From: Erythrophleum ivorense
Taxonomy: Eukaryota; Streptophyta; Magnoliopsida; Fabales; Fabaceae
Length of the DNA: 64,000 nucleotides
NCBI GenBank assembly: GCA_026724425.1
Contig: JAIUCV010000231.1
Location: 248,001 to 312,000 of the forward strand
Direction of reading: 5' to 3'
The notes below the pieces were generated by a model. The model was not told the DNA's origin. It made no database searches and saw only the letters and a list, made by a program, of their open reading frames with translations. The translations under genes and the position numbers were made by a program. Below, one piece after another: positions 12,013 through 24,080 of the stretch (the stretch's first letter is position 1; each line of letters begins with the position of its first letter).

Positions 12013-14300
12013 ATGGCAACTGGAAGTTCTAGTTCTGCTAGTAATCTTAGGTCCTCTGCTTCTGCTGAATATTATTCTAGTAATATTCTCTAAGAGGGAA
12101 CTTTTTTGTGGGCTTATGTAACTTTAATTGTTAGAAGTAGAGAAAGAGAAACTGCTAATCTTGGTGGAAACAAACATTAAAAGTGTAATTATTGTAACCG
12201 TAAATTTCAAGGATCTTATTCTAGAGTTAAGTGGCATTTGTTGAGGGTATCTGGTAAAGGAATTTCTATGTGTTCCAAAGTTAATACTCACTATTTAGCA
12301 GAGATGAAAATTTTGCAACAGGAGGCTGAGAATATATTAAAACTAAAAGAAATTCCATTACCACCCCTAGCTAAAGGTTTATCTCCTTTAGGTGTTCAAA
12401 GTGAGTACAATCAAGGAAAAAAGAGAGCAGTTAGTGCTTTGGAAAAAGCCTTCAACCAAACAGTTAGAAAAAATTTGTATGCAGAAATTGCTAGAATGTT
12501 CTATTCAGGTGGCTTATCTTTTAATTTGGCACGTAATCCATATTACATTAGCTCTTATCAATATGCTGCAAACAATATGATTTCTGGTTTTAAACCTCCT
12601 GGTTATAATGCACTAAGAGGTCCTTTGTTGCAACAAGAAATGGCAAATGTTGAAAGTTTGCTTGAGCCAATAAAAAGGACTTGAAGTGAGAAGGAAATGA
12701 GTATTGTAACAAATGGGTGGACTGATGTACAACGAAGGCCGTTAATTAATTTTATGGCTGTATCTTATAGGGGTCCTATTTTCTTAAAGGCAATTGATGG
12801 GACTGAAGAATACAATGACAAATTCTACATAGTTGAGTTGATGAAGCAGGTAATTGAAGAGGTAAAACCTCAAAATGTGGTTCAAATTATTGTTGGCAAT
12901 GCCTTTGTTTGTAAAGCTATTGGCAAGATTATTGAAGGTGAGTATCCTCACATTTTTTGGACACCATGTGTTGTCCACACGCTCAATCTTGCATTGAAAA
13001 ATATATGTGCAGCTAAAAACACTGAGGCAAATGAATTAATATATGAAGGATGTCATTGGATCACTCAAATTAGAGATGATATAATTTTTATTAGAACTTT
13101 CATCATGAATCATTCCATGAGGTTGGCCATTTTAATGAATATGTGTCCTTGAAATTGCTTGTCATTGCTGATACTAGGTTTGCTTCAACCATTGTGATGC
13201 TAAAGAGGCTCAAACTCATTAAAATGTCTCTTTGCACAATGGTAATTAGTGAAGAATGGAATACATTTAAAGAGAATGATGTTGGAAAGGCTAATACTAT
13301 TAAAGAGTTAATTCTTGATGACTCTTGGTAGGATAAGATTAATTATATCCTCTCTTTCACAAAGCCTATTTATGAATTGCTTAGATTTTGTGATACGGAT
13401 AAGCCTTCACTTCACTTGATTTATGATATGTAGGATTCAATGATAAAACAAGTGAAAATATCAATATACAAACATGAGAAAAAGGAACTTTCTGAGCATT
13501 CAAGATTTTATGAAGTTGTGTATGGAATTATAATTGATCTTTGGACAAAAAGTTGTACACCACTTCATTGCCTTGCTCATTCATTGAATCCTAGGTAAGT
13601 TCTACTAATATTCCATACTTATATTATTGATATTCTTTTCACATTTAATTTTATGCTAAACAAGTCTAATTCTCATTGTTTTTATTACATACTATATAGG
13701 TATTACACTCCTCAATGGCTTGATGTGTCACCAAATAGAGTTCCTCCACATTTAGATGCTGAAATTTCAACCGAGAGAACCAAGTGCTTTAATATGTATT
13801 TTAAGGATCCTAAGGAGAGAAAATTGGTCCTTCAAGAGTTTTCAATATTTTGTGGAGTTTCAGATACATATTCATTATTTGATTCATTACAAGATAGGTG
13901 GAATTTGGAGCCTAAAGATTGGTAGTTAAATTATGGTTCTTTAACCCCAATGCTCCAACGACTTGCATTAAAGCTTCTTCATCAATCATGTTCATCATCT
14001 TGTTGTGAACAAAATTGGAGCACCTACTCTTTCATTTACTCACTGAAAAAGAACAAATTGAATCCAAAAAGGGTTGAAGACTTGGTTTATGTTCATACCA
14101 ATCTTCGTCTTTTATCAAAAAAGAGTGAAAAGTATTCTAGTGGAGTGACTAGGATGTGAGATGTTAATGGAGATCATTGGGAACCATTTGATGGGGCAGG
14201 AGGTCTTAAGGTTGCAAATTTATTTTTAGATGAACCAGATTTAGAACAAGAGCTCATAGGGAATGTTACTAATGTGGATGTAGATGAAGATGAAGATTAA
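12013..14300 (+). pseudogene. hAT transposase pseudogene (BED finger, DUF659, dimerisation domain)
   Basis: The frame can be followed from ATG 12013 to TAA 14298-14300, but it is broken by seven in-frame stops (12091, 12178, 12682, 13329, 13431, 13923 and 14157) and one frameshift between about 13110 and 13150. In order it shows a BED-type zinc finger (about 12181-12240, CNYC motif), a DUF659 domain (about 12640-13020, with NGWTDV and the HTLNLALKN block) and a C-terminal hAT dimerisation domain (13940-14110, CSSSCCEQNWS). A 105-base intron at 13595-13699 rejoins the frame cleanly. The real C-terminus is a short acidic tail. Every stop falls where the family usually has Trp. The element cannot make a functional transposase. 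Confidence 0.9.
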
Positions 14301-14445
14301 CTTGGATTGGAAGTTTTAATATTAATGCTTGTATGGAATGTAACTTGTTATGAATATCTTATTTATGTTTGTAATTTGTGATATTATTTATATTATGGTA
14401 GCTTATTTATAATTTATTTTATTTTTTAATGTCTTAGATTCTTGA

Positions 14446-14480
14446 ATATATATATATATATATATAATTATATATATATT
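14446..14480. repeat. TA dinucleotide microsatellite inside the hAT 3' end
   Basis: A nearly pure TA run with one interruption, about 100 bases inside the right end of the transposon. Confidence 0.8.
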
Positions 14481-14582
14481 CCCGTACCCGTATCCTAAAA
14501 TTTTAGAAATTGCCGTATCCCACGTATCGTGTCGTGTTGTACTCGATACACGTACTCGTATCAGTGCTTCTTAGTGTAAAAC

Positions 14583-16454
14583 AGAGTGATAGCGTGATCT
14601 TGGTTTTGGGAGGAGAGGGTAAGATGCACATTCTTTCATGAGAGTTTGGGGGAGAAGATAAGGATATTTTGGCATTTTCAACCAAAAACAAATCAATTAA
14701 ATCAAGAAATTTAATTGAATATTTTCACGACTACACCAAACACATTTTACTCATTATCTGGGTAATTAATACCCTGGTTTAGATTACCTAAAGAAATGAC
14801 AGCATATGAGAAAATTAAAATCTCCACATCAAACACTACCTTAATTGACAACCAATCTGTTCATCATGCTTGGGTTTTCAACTCAATAATAGCAACAATA
14901 TAAGAAAATCGTAGATTATCTATAGATCTCTTTGATAATTATAGCTGATCAAAATACGGTTTTCACAAAAAATAAAGTAATAGCCTTTGGGCCAAAATAT
15001 GATATTAAAATGATTCACTCAACATCTTATTATGCTCAAGCTAATGGGCAAGTAGGAGTTATTAATAAAATCCTCACAAGAAGATCAACCAAGCAAGAGA
15101 CATGAAGTTTCATTTAAGGTGCCATAAGCCTATAGAGATTCCAAGAGCACTGCAACTAGTCTTACACCATTAAATTAGCATATGATCAAGATGCAGTTTT
15201 ACTTTTGGAAATAACTATAAAATTTTTATAAGTCAAGAAAGCTTGATTTTACTAAGCAAACATGGGGAAAATAGGAAATGGGCTTTTTGGTGAGGAGTTT
15301 GAGCTTAATTTTAATGAAGACCAAGTGTCAATCGAGAAATATGAGGCAATCTTAGATTACAAAGCAACAATAACTAAGTTAGAAAATTTTCAAATTCAAA
15401 ATTCAAATCAAATACATCATTTTATCTTCTTCATCTTATCCATATCAGTTGAAAAAATGTAAAGACAAAGTGTCAACACCAATATTTGGGTGGACCAAAT
15501 TTTTGACCTATAAATTAGGTCACCTTTGACTTAGCCATTGAATAATATCAGTCAAATTGGATCATATTTGTTAAGCAATTTAGCTGAATTAGGTTTTTTA
15601 AGGATAAAATGGGCTCTTTGGACCATGTATTAATACATTGAATTTTTTTGAAATATTTAAGAAAAAATAGCCTAATAATATATAGCTGAGGAAAGTGACT
15701 ATTCACTAAATCTAAATAGTTTTCTATCACATATCTACCCTCTTATATTTTCACATACAATTTAGGGTAATGCCCACAAAATCTGTTGAAGGTATTAATT
15801 ATGATTAGTTAAAAAAAAAACATGCATGAATTGATTAAGTTAAAGAAAGTGTAGAATATATTTGAAGACTTATTCCATTAAATTTTAGGGACATTGATGT
15901 TATGATTAGCTAACATAGCAGTAAAACAGTAGTTAAATAACAACTTTTAATTTTTAGATTAACTAATGTGACACTCATTTATTCAGAAACCATTAGCCAT
16001 GATCTTACATTATTGCAAACATGGAAGAAATATAAGAGGTAGTGGCAAGTACATTTGGTAGAGTTAATGGTTAGTTTTAAGCTATATAAGTTCATTTTTC
16101 ATATTTTAAAAAGCTCTCTCAACATTCAATCAATCAAATATCAACTTTTACCTTCATTGTTTCGTGTTCATATCATTTAATTCACACTCTTATATTTTAG
16201 CATTTACTGCGTCGTTTACAACTTTCTTTACAGCGATATTCATCCTTTATTTTAGTCTATTATCATAAGCATTAGCCATTAGCCATTTGAACTAATGAAC
16301 AGAATTCCTTCTTTAGTGATTGCTTGAACAATGAGAATTAAAAATGCGAGTTAACTGAGACATTTAACTAGTTATATCTAATTTTGCAAATAACATCAAC
16401 TAATTCAGAAAACCCTCCACAAACAGTACAATAGACCTCCAGGTACAATTTATG
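14583..16454. other. Spacer between the hAT element and repeat copy B
   Basis: Apart from the gypsy integrase fragment listed separately, nothing is recognised. The open frame at 15262-15462 follows the integrase and is hydrophilic, without an assignable domain. Confidence 0.4.
14932..15225 (+). pseudogene. Ty3/gypsy integrase fragment
   Basis: The plus strand reads through the integrase catalytic core: an IIADQ block (family IVSDNG or LTDQG), then IKMIHSTSYYAQANGQ, the strongly conserved region around the catalytic Glu, followed by NKIL. The residue after the YYAQANGQ block is V-G-V rather than the catalytic V/A-E, so even this piece has lost its active site. The downstream AYDQDAVLLLEI block matches the region just after the core in gypsy elements. 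In-frame stops occur in between. No linked RT or LTR is found. Confidence 0.8.
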
Positions 16455-17203
16455 TTCGCTAAATACTAGCAATTTTATTGCGGTAATTGATCTAGTGTTT
16501 GCAGCAGCTTCCCCCCGATTGCTACAGGAAGTTACACGAGAAAGGCTTGACAAACTACATGTGAATCACCCGTCCAAGAAGTATTCTTCCCCCCATGCAA
16601 CTTCAATTCTTTTTCCTGGCGGATTAAAAGATGGGATAAGGTTATAATATAATATTAATTTCACCAAGTGGAGATTAGATTAAAATGGGAAAGTAGGGGG
16701 GTCAAGGTTACAGACGTAAGCAATCCAATGACAATGAGAATGATAACAGCAGACGCATTCCTATTACAAGCACCATTAGCCATTACACCAAGTTGCGGTT
16801 TCGATGGAAACAAGACATCACCAACGCGTATGCATTCCCACTACCCCAAAAGGTACTCTGACAGCTAAATTAGTGAGTAGGTCACCTTAAATACTTTAAG
16901 CAAAGTGAGAAGAAAAAAAGAAAATAAGACTCACGATAGATGTGGATCTTATTTATTTCTCTTTTTCTCCCTTCATTCTACTCCTAAAGTATTTTAAAGA
17001 ATCTAAATCAACTAAATTAGTCGAACACAATTTTATTGAAAAAATTGACTACATAAAACAATTATTATACTCAAGTCTTATATCTAACCATGAGTTTGGT
17101 TTACAGCTTTACTAAAATTGGTCAAATTTTGAAGTTAAATTCTTTTAAAATTAATAAAGTCTAATGTATAGCCGGATATATACTAAGAAGAATGAACAGT
17201 AAT
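16455..17203. repeat. Direct repeat copy B (interrupted by a MITE)
   Basis: Same family and orientation as 9241-9848, about 7.2 kb away. It is split by a 137-bp insertion at 16875-17011; without it the two copies are of similar length. Divergence is visible throughout, so the duplication is not recent. No TG/CA ends, primer-binding site or polypurine tract could be placed at the edges, so LTR status is not supported. Confidence 0.75.
16875..17011. mobile_element. Small foldback MITE with a 10-bp flanking duplication
   Basis: 137 bp between two copies of CTAAATTAGT (16865-16874 and 17012-17021). Copy A of the host repeat has only one such site, giving the empty-site comparison. The halves are roughly inverted around ATACTTTAAGC (left) and ATACTTTAGGA (right, inverted). 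The superfamily is unclear because the duplication could be 8, 9 or 10 bp (hAT or Mutator-like). Confidence 0.7.
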
Positions 17204-18223
17204 ATAATAATTATTTTTATGCGTTAGGTTCAATAACAACATTCTTAAGAATCCTGGACAAAATTTCAAAAAGGCCTTTCTTTGTTTTAAAATTCATAAT
17301 ATTTGTAATAAATCATCGCTCAATATTTTTAATCAAAAAATTAATAATAACAATTGTGATAGTTGATGATAATAGCAATAACAATGGTAACAACAATGAA
17401 AATGATGAATAAAAGATGAAGTTAAAAGCTTTAAAGTGAGAAAAGGTGAATAATATAATCTTATCATCGAGGCAAAAATATTTCTATGCCATGACGGATA
17501 TTTCAATTGCCTTACTTGACATAATTATGGATGCTTGAAATTGGATAACAAGTTTTCAAATTAGATCACGCTCTAATCGCATGATCTCCCTTTTCCTAAT
17601 TCATTTTCCTCCAAAATTTAAGTAAAATTCGTCATGACATCATTTAATTACTTATCATCTAAAAACTCCATGCAATCAAAAATACATCTATGTATACAGT
17701 TAACCACAACATTTTTTGTTACTACAATAATTGAAGACAAACTTAATTGCAGCATTTTACTCGGTGAAAGACAACATTAGCTCAATTAAAAACAAATAGA
17801 CCAAATCTAAAGTGACTACGAGTGTATTTAAACTAAATAAATATATATAGTTAGAAAAAAGAGAGCTTAGCCATGATCGGGGCATAATCCAGGCGGTGAA
17901 GTGAGAATGTAGATAATGTCCAAAATTCAAGTCCACAAATGTTAAAAAATGAAAAATAAAATGTCATAATGCCCAGTTGATAAAGTTATAAGTTCATTTC
18001 GGCATCAAAATGCTACATTGAGGATATCACACGCACGACCAAAGTAACAGGGAAACTGAAACGAAGCAATAACATAACATTGATACTTAAAATCCTACTC
18101 TCATTCACTAAGAAGAGATTTAAAACGACACAGATGGAAAGAAAAGGCTAGTCTTAGACTTCTCTTCATCACGGAAATTTTCCATGGGAGGAAGCAATAG
18201 CTTTCTCAAATACGCCAATGTTT
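17204..18223. other. Intergenic region downstream of the phosphatase gene
   Basis: AT-rich, with no gene recognised. The last few hundred bases (about 18000-18223) lie just beyond the stop codon of the minus-strand phosphatase and probably include its 3' UTR. Confidence 0.4.
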
Positions 18224-21200
18224 CTATTTCCTTGAGCTTGAAAATGACATTGGGTTGTGCTTCAAAGTAGAAATGTCAAACAATTCTATGAACCTCTGAT
18301 CTGACACTCTGGCTTTGGCAGCAGCAAACCTCTGGTACTCATCAAATACAGATGATAGACACCATCTCTGCAATCTCCTTAGGCATCCCACGACACAACC
18401 AGTGCGATGCTGTGCAGAGTAAAAACACAGAACGATTAAGGATTGACTAGGTCCAAATAGCAGAAGTTTAAAAGAAGAAAGAAACATTGAATACCTTTCC
18501 CCGTTTGCAATGAATTAGCACAGGGTGGTTCCTAACATCTGGTGCAGGATAAACAGGCATGATTTAAAATAATAAATCACGGAACAAGCTGCACACTAGT
18601 ATAGGCAGAAGATAATACTGAAGTTCAAGTGTAAGTTATACCAAGGACTACTTCCAATGCTTCACGTATTGTATGCTCCGGGATGTTTACAAAAGGTTCC
18701 TGCCCACAATACATGTCAACAAGTGGAGGATATAATGTTTTCTTACATATCAGTCCATCAACTCATACGAGTTCTCTGGTACCAATTACGGCTCAACAAT
18801 GATTAAACAAAAAGCATAATTCTTAGGAAGATTTACAGCATTATATTCCGGGACTTTTCCATTTTCCCCCTTCCCCTGGCATGCACTGCCCAAAAGAGAG
18901 GCCCAGAAGGTACCATTAAAAGTAAGAGACATCTAAAAGAGTAAATATTACACGAGATAAATAACCCAAGGATCCCCCGGGCATAAAGCCTAAAGACCCT
19001 ATATAATATTAGTTGAAGAGTCCCCATAAAAAAGAAAAAACCAAGTCCAACATAGGAGCCAGCTTTAAATTTTCTGACAGAATTTAGTCTCATAAGAAAA
19101 TGAGAATCCGGATTGACTGAGCAAGGGAAGCTACGTGGGTGAGACCTACCTTGGAGCAGCACTTGAAGAGTGCATCCACACACACCTTGGAATCAGTTTG
19201 AATAATACGATTCTGTAAGTTAAGGTTAACTGCGTTTCAAAACCTTTACTCAATCCCCAAAATTATGCCACATTATTTTAGACAAGCCCTACGCAAAGAG
19301 ACCTAATTCATATAACAGTCACAACTTGAAGCCATCAGTCCAGCAAGCCCCAAATTCTCTTTTGAAGCTCCATCTTTAAGTGTGAGGCAGATTTTACAGC
19401 AAACATGAATGCTATCATTGGCAGGGGTAGGTCAAGAGGATTGTTAGTTTGTGATAAATGCTCAGGACACAGAAGACTCAATAAATTTATTCTGGAAGAA
19501 ATTCACTTAAAGAATGGAGCAAGTAGTTTAATCAAGAACTATTTAGGAACATAGCACAGTCTGTAGTTCACATGTTCAATTGAAAAAATAAAATGTTTGC
19601 AACAAAGGGAAAACAGCAGCAATTTTTTCCAGATTGGCCTGAAGAAAAATATGACAGTCTTCTTTGGTATGCAGGCATTTTAATTTCTCAAATATTTTTA
19701 AACTTATTTATAGGATATTTAATCAAAACATATATGAAATATATAGATAGAACTAAGTTCCCAAATACTTGAGAAATTGGATATGCACCTACCAATCGCC
19801 ACCAAAGGGAATAGATAAAACTAGGGATGATGTCAACTACTTCAAGAGACTGCAAAGAACACAATTACAAGCTGAAACCGTGTAAAAAATTTAATGTTAA
19901 CAGTACCCTGTAAAAAAATGGCTCCTTTACAGGGACATAAGGTACAGTTATAGCTATTTGAGGAGAATCAGCAAATGGTGGTTGGGGTGGGGAAAGAAAT
20001 TTGATATGCATTCAAATAATCTCACCAGCTGTAGAACAGAAGGCCAGAGGAATTGCTTTGTTGGGGAAAGACTGGATAAGCGAAAAACATTGAACCAATT
20101 GGATATCAGGAAAAGTGTAATGATAAGAAGGTTTAAGATGGATCTGGACTTCTAGAGTAAGGAAAGTAATTTCAGAAAAGCTGTTTTCACCAACATTTGT
20201 AGTAGCAAATAACTCTCATACATGAGTTACTCATATCATTCTCCTAGAATTATACATTATAGCTGCTGATCTCGTTGGTCAAATAATCACCCTGTTTGAA
20301 AGTAAGAAAGACTTGTATGATGTTTCTTTTTCATTTGACTAATTATCCATGCAAATACATGTCTAGAAATGTTATAGCAAACAAAAACTTCCAATGTAAA
20401 TCAAACTGTGATGCGTGATCAATCAACTTGCAAACCCATGTACCATATGTGGTAATGGTATGCAGCATGCACGTTAAGGTAACCTTAAATTTATATTTTA
20501 AAACTGAAGTTGAGTAGTCGCCAGAAAAAGAATTCACATCTTGGAGAAAAGGAAAATGAAAAGTTAGAAGAAAGGTTAGAATGCTGGTGAAAAGTACTTC
20601 CATAGCTACATTGAAGGACATCAGGACAGCAAGTATCAGTTACCCAGAGAACCAAAAAAATCAAACGAAAATAAAAGATGGGCTTTGCATCTCTACTATA
20701 TTTTGGAAAAGGGAAAAAATAAAGGTAGGATAAATCCAATTTCGAGATTCACGTGCTGCAAAAGGCTAGACAGCGAAGTAAAATCACAAAAAGAAAGCCC
20801 AGTGCTGGTGATAGGTGAGTACTCATTAATCATAGCTAATCACAAAAGTATGCTAGTCACTGCAGTAATAAATATGGTCCTAAATCCTAATTACCTTGTT
20901 TCCTCTACAGGGAATAAGAAGATCAAGGAACCCACGGATATTGGCAAAGCTACAATTATTGTTAATCAAGGAAAAAAGTTTGTGGTAAAAATAAAATACA
21001 CTTGGGCCAGAAAAAAAATGGGAGAGGCAAATTCACCCCCCTTACAACCAATACAGTCCTCCGTTATTGGAGAAAAAGCAATTTGCTAAGCTTTATACCT
21101 GTCCCAAGGTATCATATAAGCCACATTCTTTTAGAAGTATCTTATGGAATTATAGTGATTTGAAGCAATGAGGGAGATAGGTATTTTTTCCTCAAATAGT

Positions 21201-23783
21201 TGCATACAACCACAATGAGGATGCCCACATAGAGACAAAGCAAATCCAATTATTTTTTATGGTAAATTAAAAAAACAAAAACAGAAAACAATATACTGAG
21301 ACTAATTTGACAACAGGCACTAACTATTGGGCAATATTCGTAATCTTAATAATATTTTGATTACCACATTTTGCAAGGAAAGCAATCAACATGTGCATAG
21401 CATAACTAAATAGACATATAACAGAACAAATTAAATAACTGATCAATCAAATAGTTGCACACAACTACACTAAGGATGCCCATATAGAGACAAAGCAAAT
21501 TCACCTAATTTTTATGGTAAGTCAAAGAAACAACCCCCCCCCCCCCCAAAACAAAAGATACAGAGATTAATTAGACAACAGGATGTTAACTATTTGGCAA
21601 TATTTATTATCTTGATAATATTGTGATTACCACATTTTGAAAGGAAAAGCAATCATTGTGTGCATAACTGTATTGACATGTAACAAAACAAAATAAATAA
21701 CAGTTTGGCAGAGCATTAAAACTAGTATCATGTCAAATGGGGAATTTTTTTTCTGATTTCAAAAAAATCATGGATGGTGTCGTTGGCTCCTAACAAATTA
21801 AAATCTTAATTATACCACCAAATTCAATGTTTACTGTATAAAATATAAAACTATATCAAAGTTTAAAGCATAAAAGCCATATCTGTTTGAAGAATCTTTT
21901 AAATGTAACCAAATTCTACAAGACCATCTTACTTCATTTGTACTTCCACATTGGCACCTATTATAACTAAGTAAAGACTCAATAATCTTTAAGTTAATGG
22001 ATGAATATTGAGAATTATTGTCATTCAGTTTGTTGCTTATTGATATATTTAACTTTCCTATGAACAAATGATTAGTTTATAAATGTCAATAAAATAATGA
22101 AACTGAGCTTTGGTTAGAACAAGAAGTTACTTGGTTAAGTTTGCCAACCAGGTTCCAAAGAATCTTCAATAAAACCTAATTGTGTCCTATGACATATGAA
22201 TCTCAATGCCAAAGCAAACTGTATCAATATAATACTATTTTCCCTTAAGTTAAATTTAAGGTTCTTTTCAATTAATCTGATTAGTGGTTTTCAAATGAAT
22301 CAGTTTCACATTTAAAATGAAATTTGAATCTAAACTGAAGAGACACCAGGCCTGCATGCTCGTAACAGAAATTCAATACTTTCTAGGAACATTAAAATCC
22401 AAGCCTGTTTCATATAGTACCAACAAGCACAATAGTTTTGCACTTTTGCTGATTAAAAGCAGTAGCGCTTCGACTTTGCAACAGATATGTGATCGAATTA
22501 CCAACATGAAGTAAAAAAGTGGGCCATATTGAGACCTATAAGTACCCAGGCGAAGGTAGGTGGCTTCTCCACCCATATTAGAAGTGTGTCAGTGTGGCAC
22601 TCAATATTAGAGAATATGATCCTCAAAACAACTGAAAAAAGGGGAGGGTTCTTCTACTGCATTGCTTTAATGAATAATAGCATTAAAGTATGTCAAAATG
22701 CTAATTATAAGCAAATTATTTGGACGCATGCCTACACTATTGTTAACATGAGTCAACGCTATGCCACCAAATGCTTCATTCTCAATGAATGGCGGTGTCT
22801 ACCATACAAACAATTCATGTGTATATTGATAGCGCCAGTATCCAATTATCTTATTGCCACGACATCACTTCCCCTCTCCCCTATCAACGATGCATGTACA
22901 TGTTTATGCTTGGATTGGAATCACTGTTAACTAACCTATAGGTTTATGATTTAAGGAAGCAAAAGTCTTCAAGGAAGATATTCCATCACCTGATACTCGA
23001 ATCCCATCTCATTTATGCTATCTGAGAAAAGTAAAGCAAATTTGATATATCTATATCGTATTCCTAAAAAAAGAAAAAAAAAAACACAGTTCTTTTAATC
23101 GCTGGTTGAACTGTATAAAACAATGCAGCAACAAATCAAGCAAGGAACTTAGAGATAACTCCAAGATCTGATGACGTTAGATTGGAAGGTTACATTAATA
23201 GAAAACTAGTTAGATGATTTTAGAAGAATCATGCAATATGCTCGAAGCAACCATTTCTGGTTAATTACGAGCCAAAAGACAGTTTAGTAAAAGAATAAAG
23301 ATCAAGTCAGTAAGGGTAATTAAGACCAGAAACAATCCAAAACCTTAAAGGCATCGATCCCAAATTGATAAAGTCTTATTCCATTAGCCTTCAAAAATTC
23401 CGAAGTCGCTTCTGGATATGGTTCAGGGCACAAACATCTGAACAAAATCAGAACCCACTCATTCAAAAGCGCAAAAACATATTGAAGAATAACAGCAAGT
23501 TCGGTGATCAAACGAGAAACTGAACTCACATAACGGAGCGGAGACGAAGGGATTTCAAGAATCCGAAGTTGGCAGAATCAGGAAAACCAGCCCTGAAAAT
23601 GCCATTATCGACCATGGCGAAGTTCAGAGGAGGCACGAATATCTCTGACTCTTCCCCATCTCTATCAGCATCGGCCCTGTTGGCAGGAGACATTGGCGGC
23701 TGCAAAACATCAGAGAAGATGTCGAGGGATTCCGAAACGTTGTTTGCCGTGAAGATCTCTCCGTTGGAGTTATCCAATTTCAT
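18224..23783 (-). CDS. PFA-DSP: Plant and fungi atypical dual-specificity phosphatase (PFA-DSP)
   Basis: Members of this family hydrolyse the 5-beta-phosphate of inositol pyrophosphates and so influence phosphate and defence signalling; they are cytosolic and nuclear. Exons in transcript order are 23783-23530, 23437-23344, 18699-18642, 18538-18495 and 18409-18224, joining in frame to 211 aa, close to the Arabidopsis DSP1 length. The N-terminal 55 residues are variable and acidic. The catalytic domain begins at PPLNFAMVDNGIFRAGFP. The P-loop HCKRGKHRTGC supplies the CX5R motif and spans the exon 4/5 junction. FDEYQRFAAAKARVSDQRF is the family-specific helix. All catalytic residues are intact. 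Intron 2 is about 4.6 kb and holds repeats. The DSP1, DSP2 or DSP4 subtype is not settled from sequence alone. Confidence 0.95.
21193..21702. repeat. Two direct copies of a ~250-bp repeat inside phosphatase intron 2
   Basis: 21193-21440 and 21448-21702 share order and sequence, from the block CAAATAGTTGCA through GGATGCCCA, TAGAGACAAAGCAAAT and GATTACCACATTTTG. The copies differ by many substitutions and by a run of 14 Cs at about 21534-21547 that is present only in the second. This is a local tandem duplication within the intron; the family is unknown. Confidence 0.8.
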
Positions 23784-23909
23784 TATTTTGGCGCCAAAAA
23801 GCTTGAACAGCGAAAAAGACAGAGGGAAATGAGAAAATCTTGAAGAACGATTCAGGGAATCGGGAGTTTCGAGGATCTACCTGATGTACCTGCTTTGCTC
23901 GGACTGGCT

Positions 23910-23917
23910 CTTATATA
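23910..23917 (-). promoter_or_regulatory. TATA box of the PFA-DSP gene
   Basis: Read on the minus strand this is TATATAAG within CCCTATATAAGAGCC, about 130 bases before the start codon and in a GC-richer promoter. It suggests transcription start near 23880. The motif is seen; the use is inferred. Confidence 0.6.
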
Positions 23918-24080
23918 GGGTCTGAGAGAATGAGAAAATTTTTTTTAAAAAAAAAAGAATAAAATCTTTGATGAGATGCTTTGGACTGGGGTGGGTGATG
24001 ACCGCAGAGTTCAGAGACAGAGGCGTACAGAGAAAGGATAGAGAGGAATATGCTCAGATCGGAAGCCACTGAGAAAATAA

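Larger units (their letters stand above)
10684..14574 (+). mobile_element. hAT-superfamily DNA transposon, complete but decayed
   Basis: A 3891-bp element flanked by the 8-bp target duplication TGTAAAAC (10676-10683 and 14575-14582). Its imperfect ends are CAATGAAGCAC (left) and CTAAGAAGCAC (right, inverted), matching at 9 of 11 positions. Both subterminal regions are rich in CCGTAC and CACGTATC-like motifs, as expected for transposase binding sites. It carries a BED-finger/DUF659/dimerisation-type transposase pseudogene at 12013-14300. 10880-11130 contains a GC-richer internal duplication around GCATCTCCTCC and is probably the untranslated 5' part. Target-site length, end sequence and protein all agree on hAT. 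Confidence 0.9.

Noticed and set aside
9241..17203. LTR retrotransposon bounded by repeat copies A and B
   Set aside because: No TG/CA ends, primer site or polypurine tract could be placed; kept only as an open question.
20685..21089. 134-codon open frame inside the large phosphatase intron
   Set aside because: No domain, opposite strand to the host gene, and composition like the surrounding intron.
22529..22930. 133-codon open frame in the same intron
   Set aside because: No recognisable domain or coding-like composition; treated as chance.
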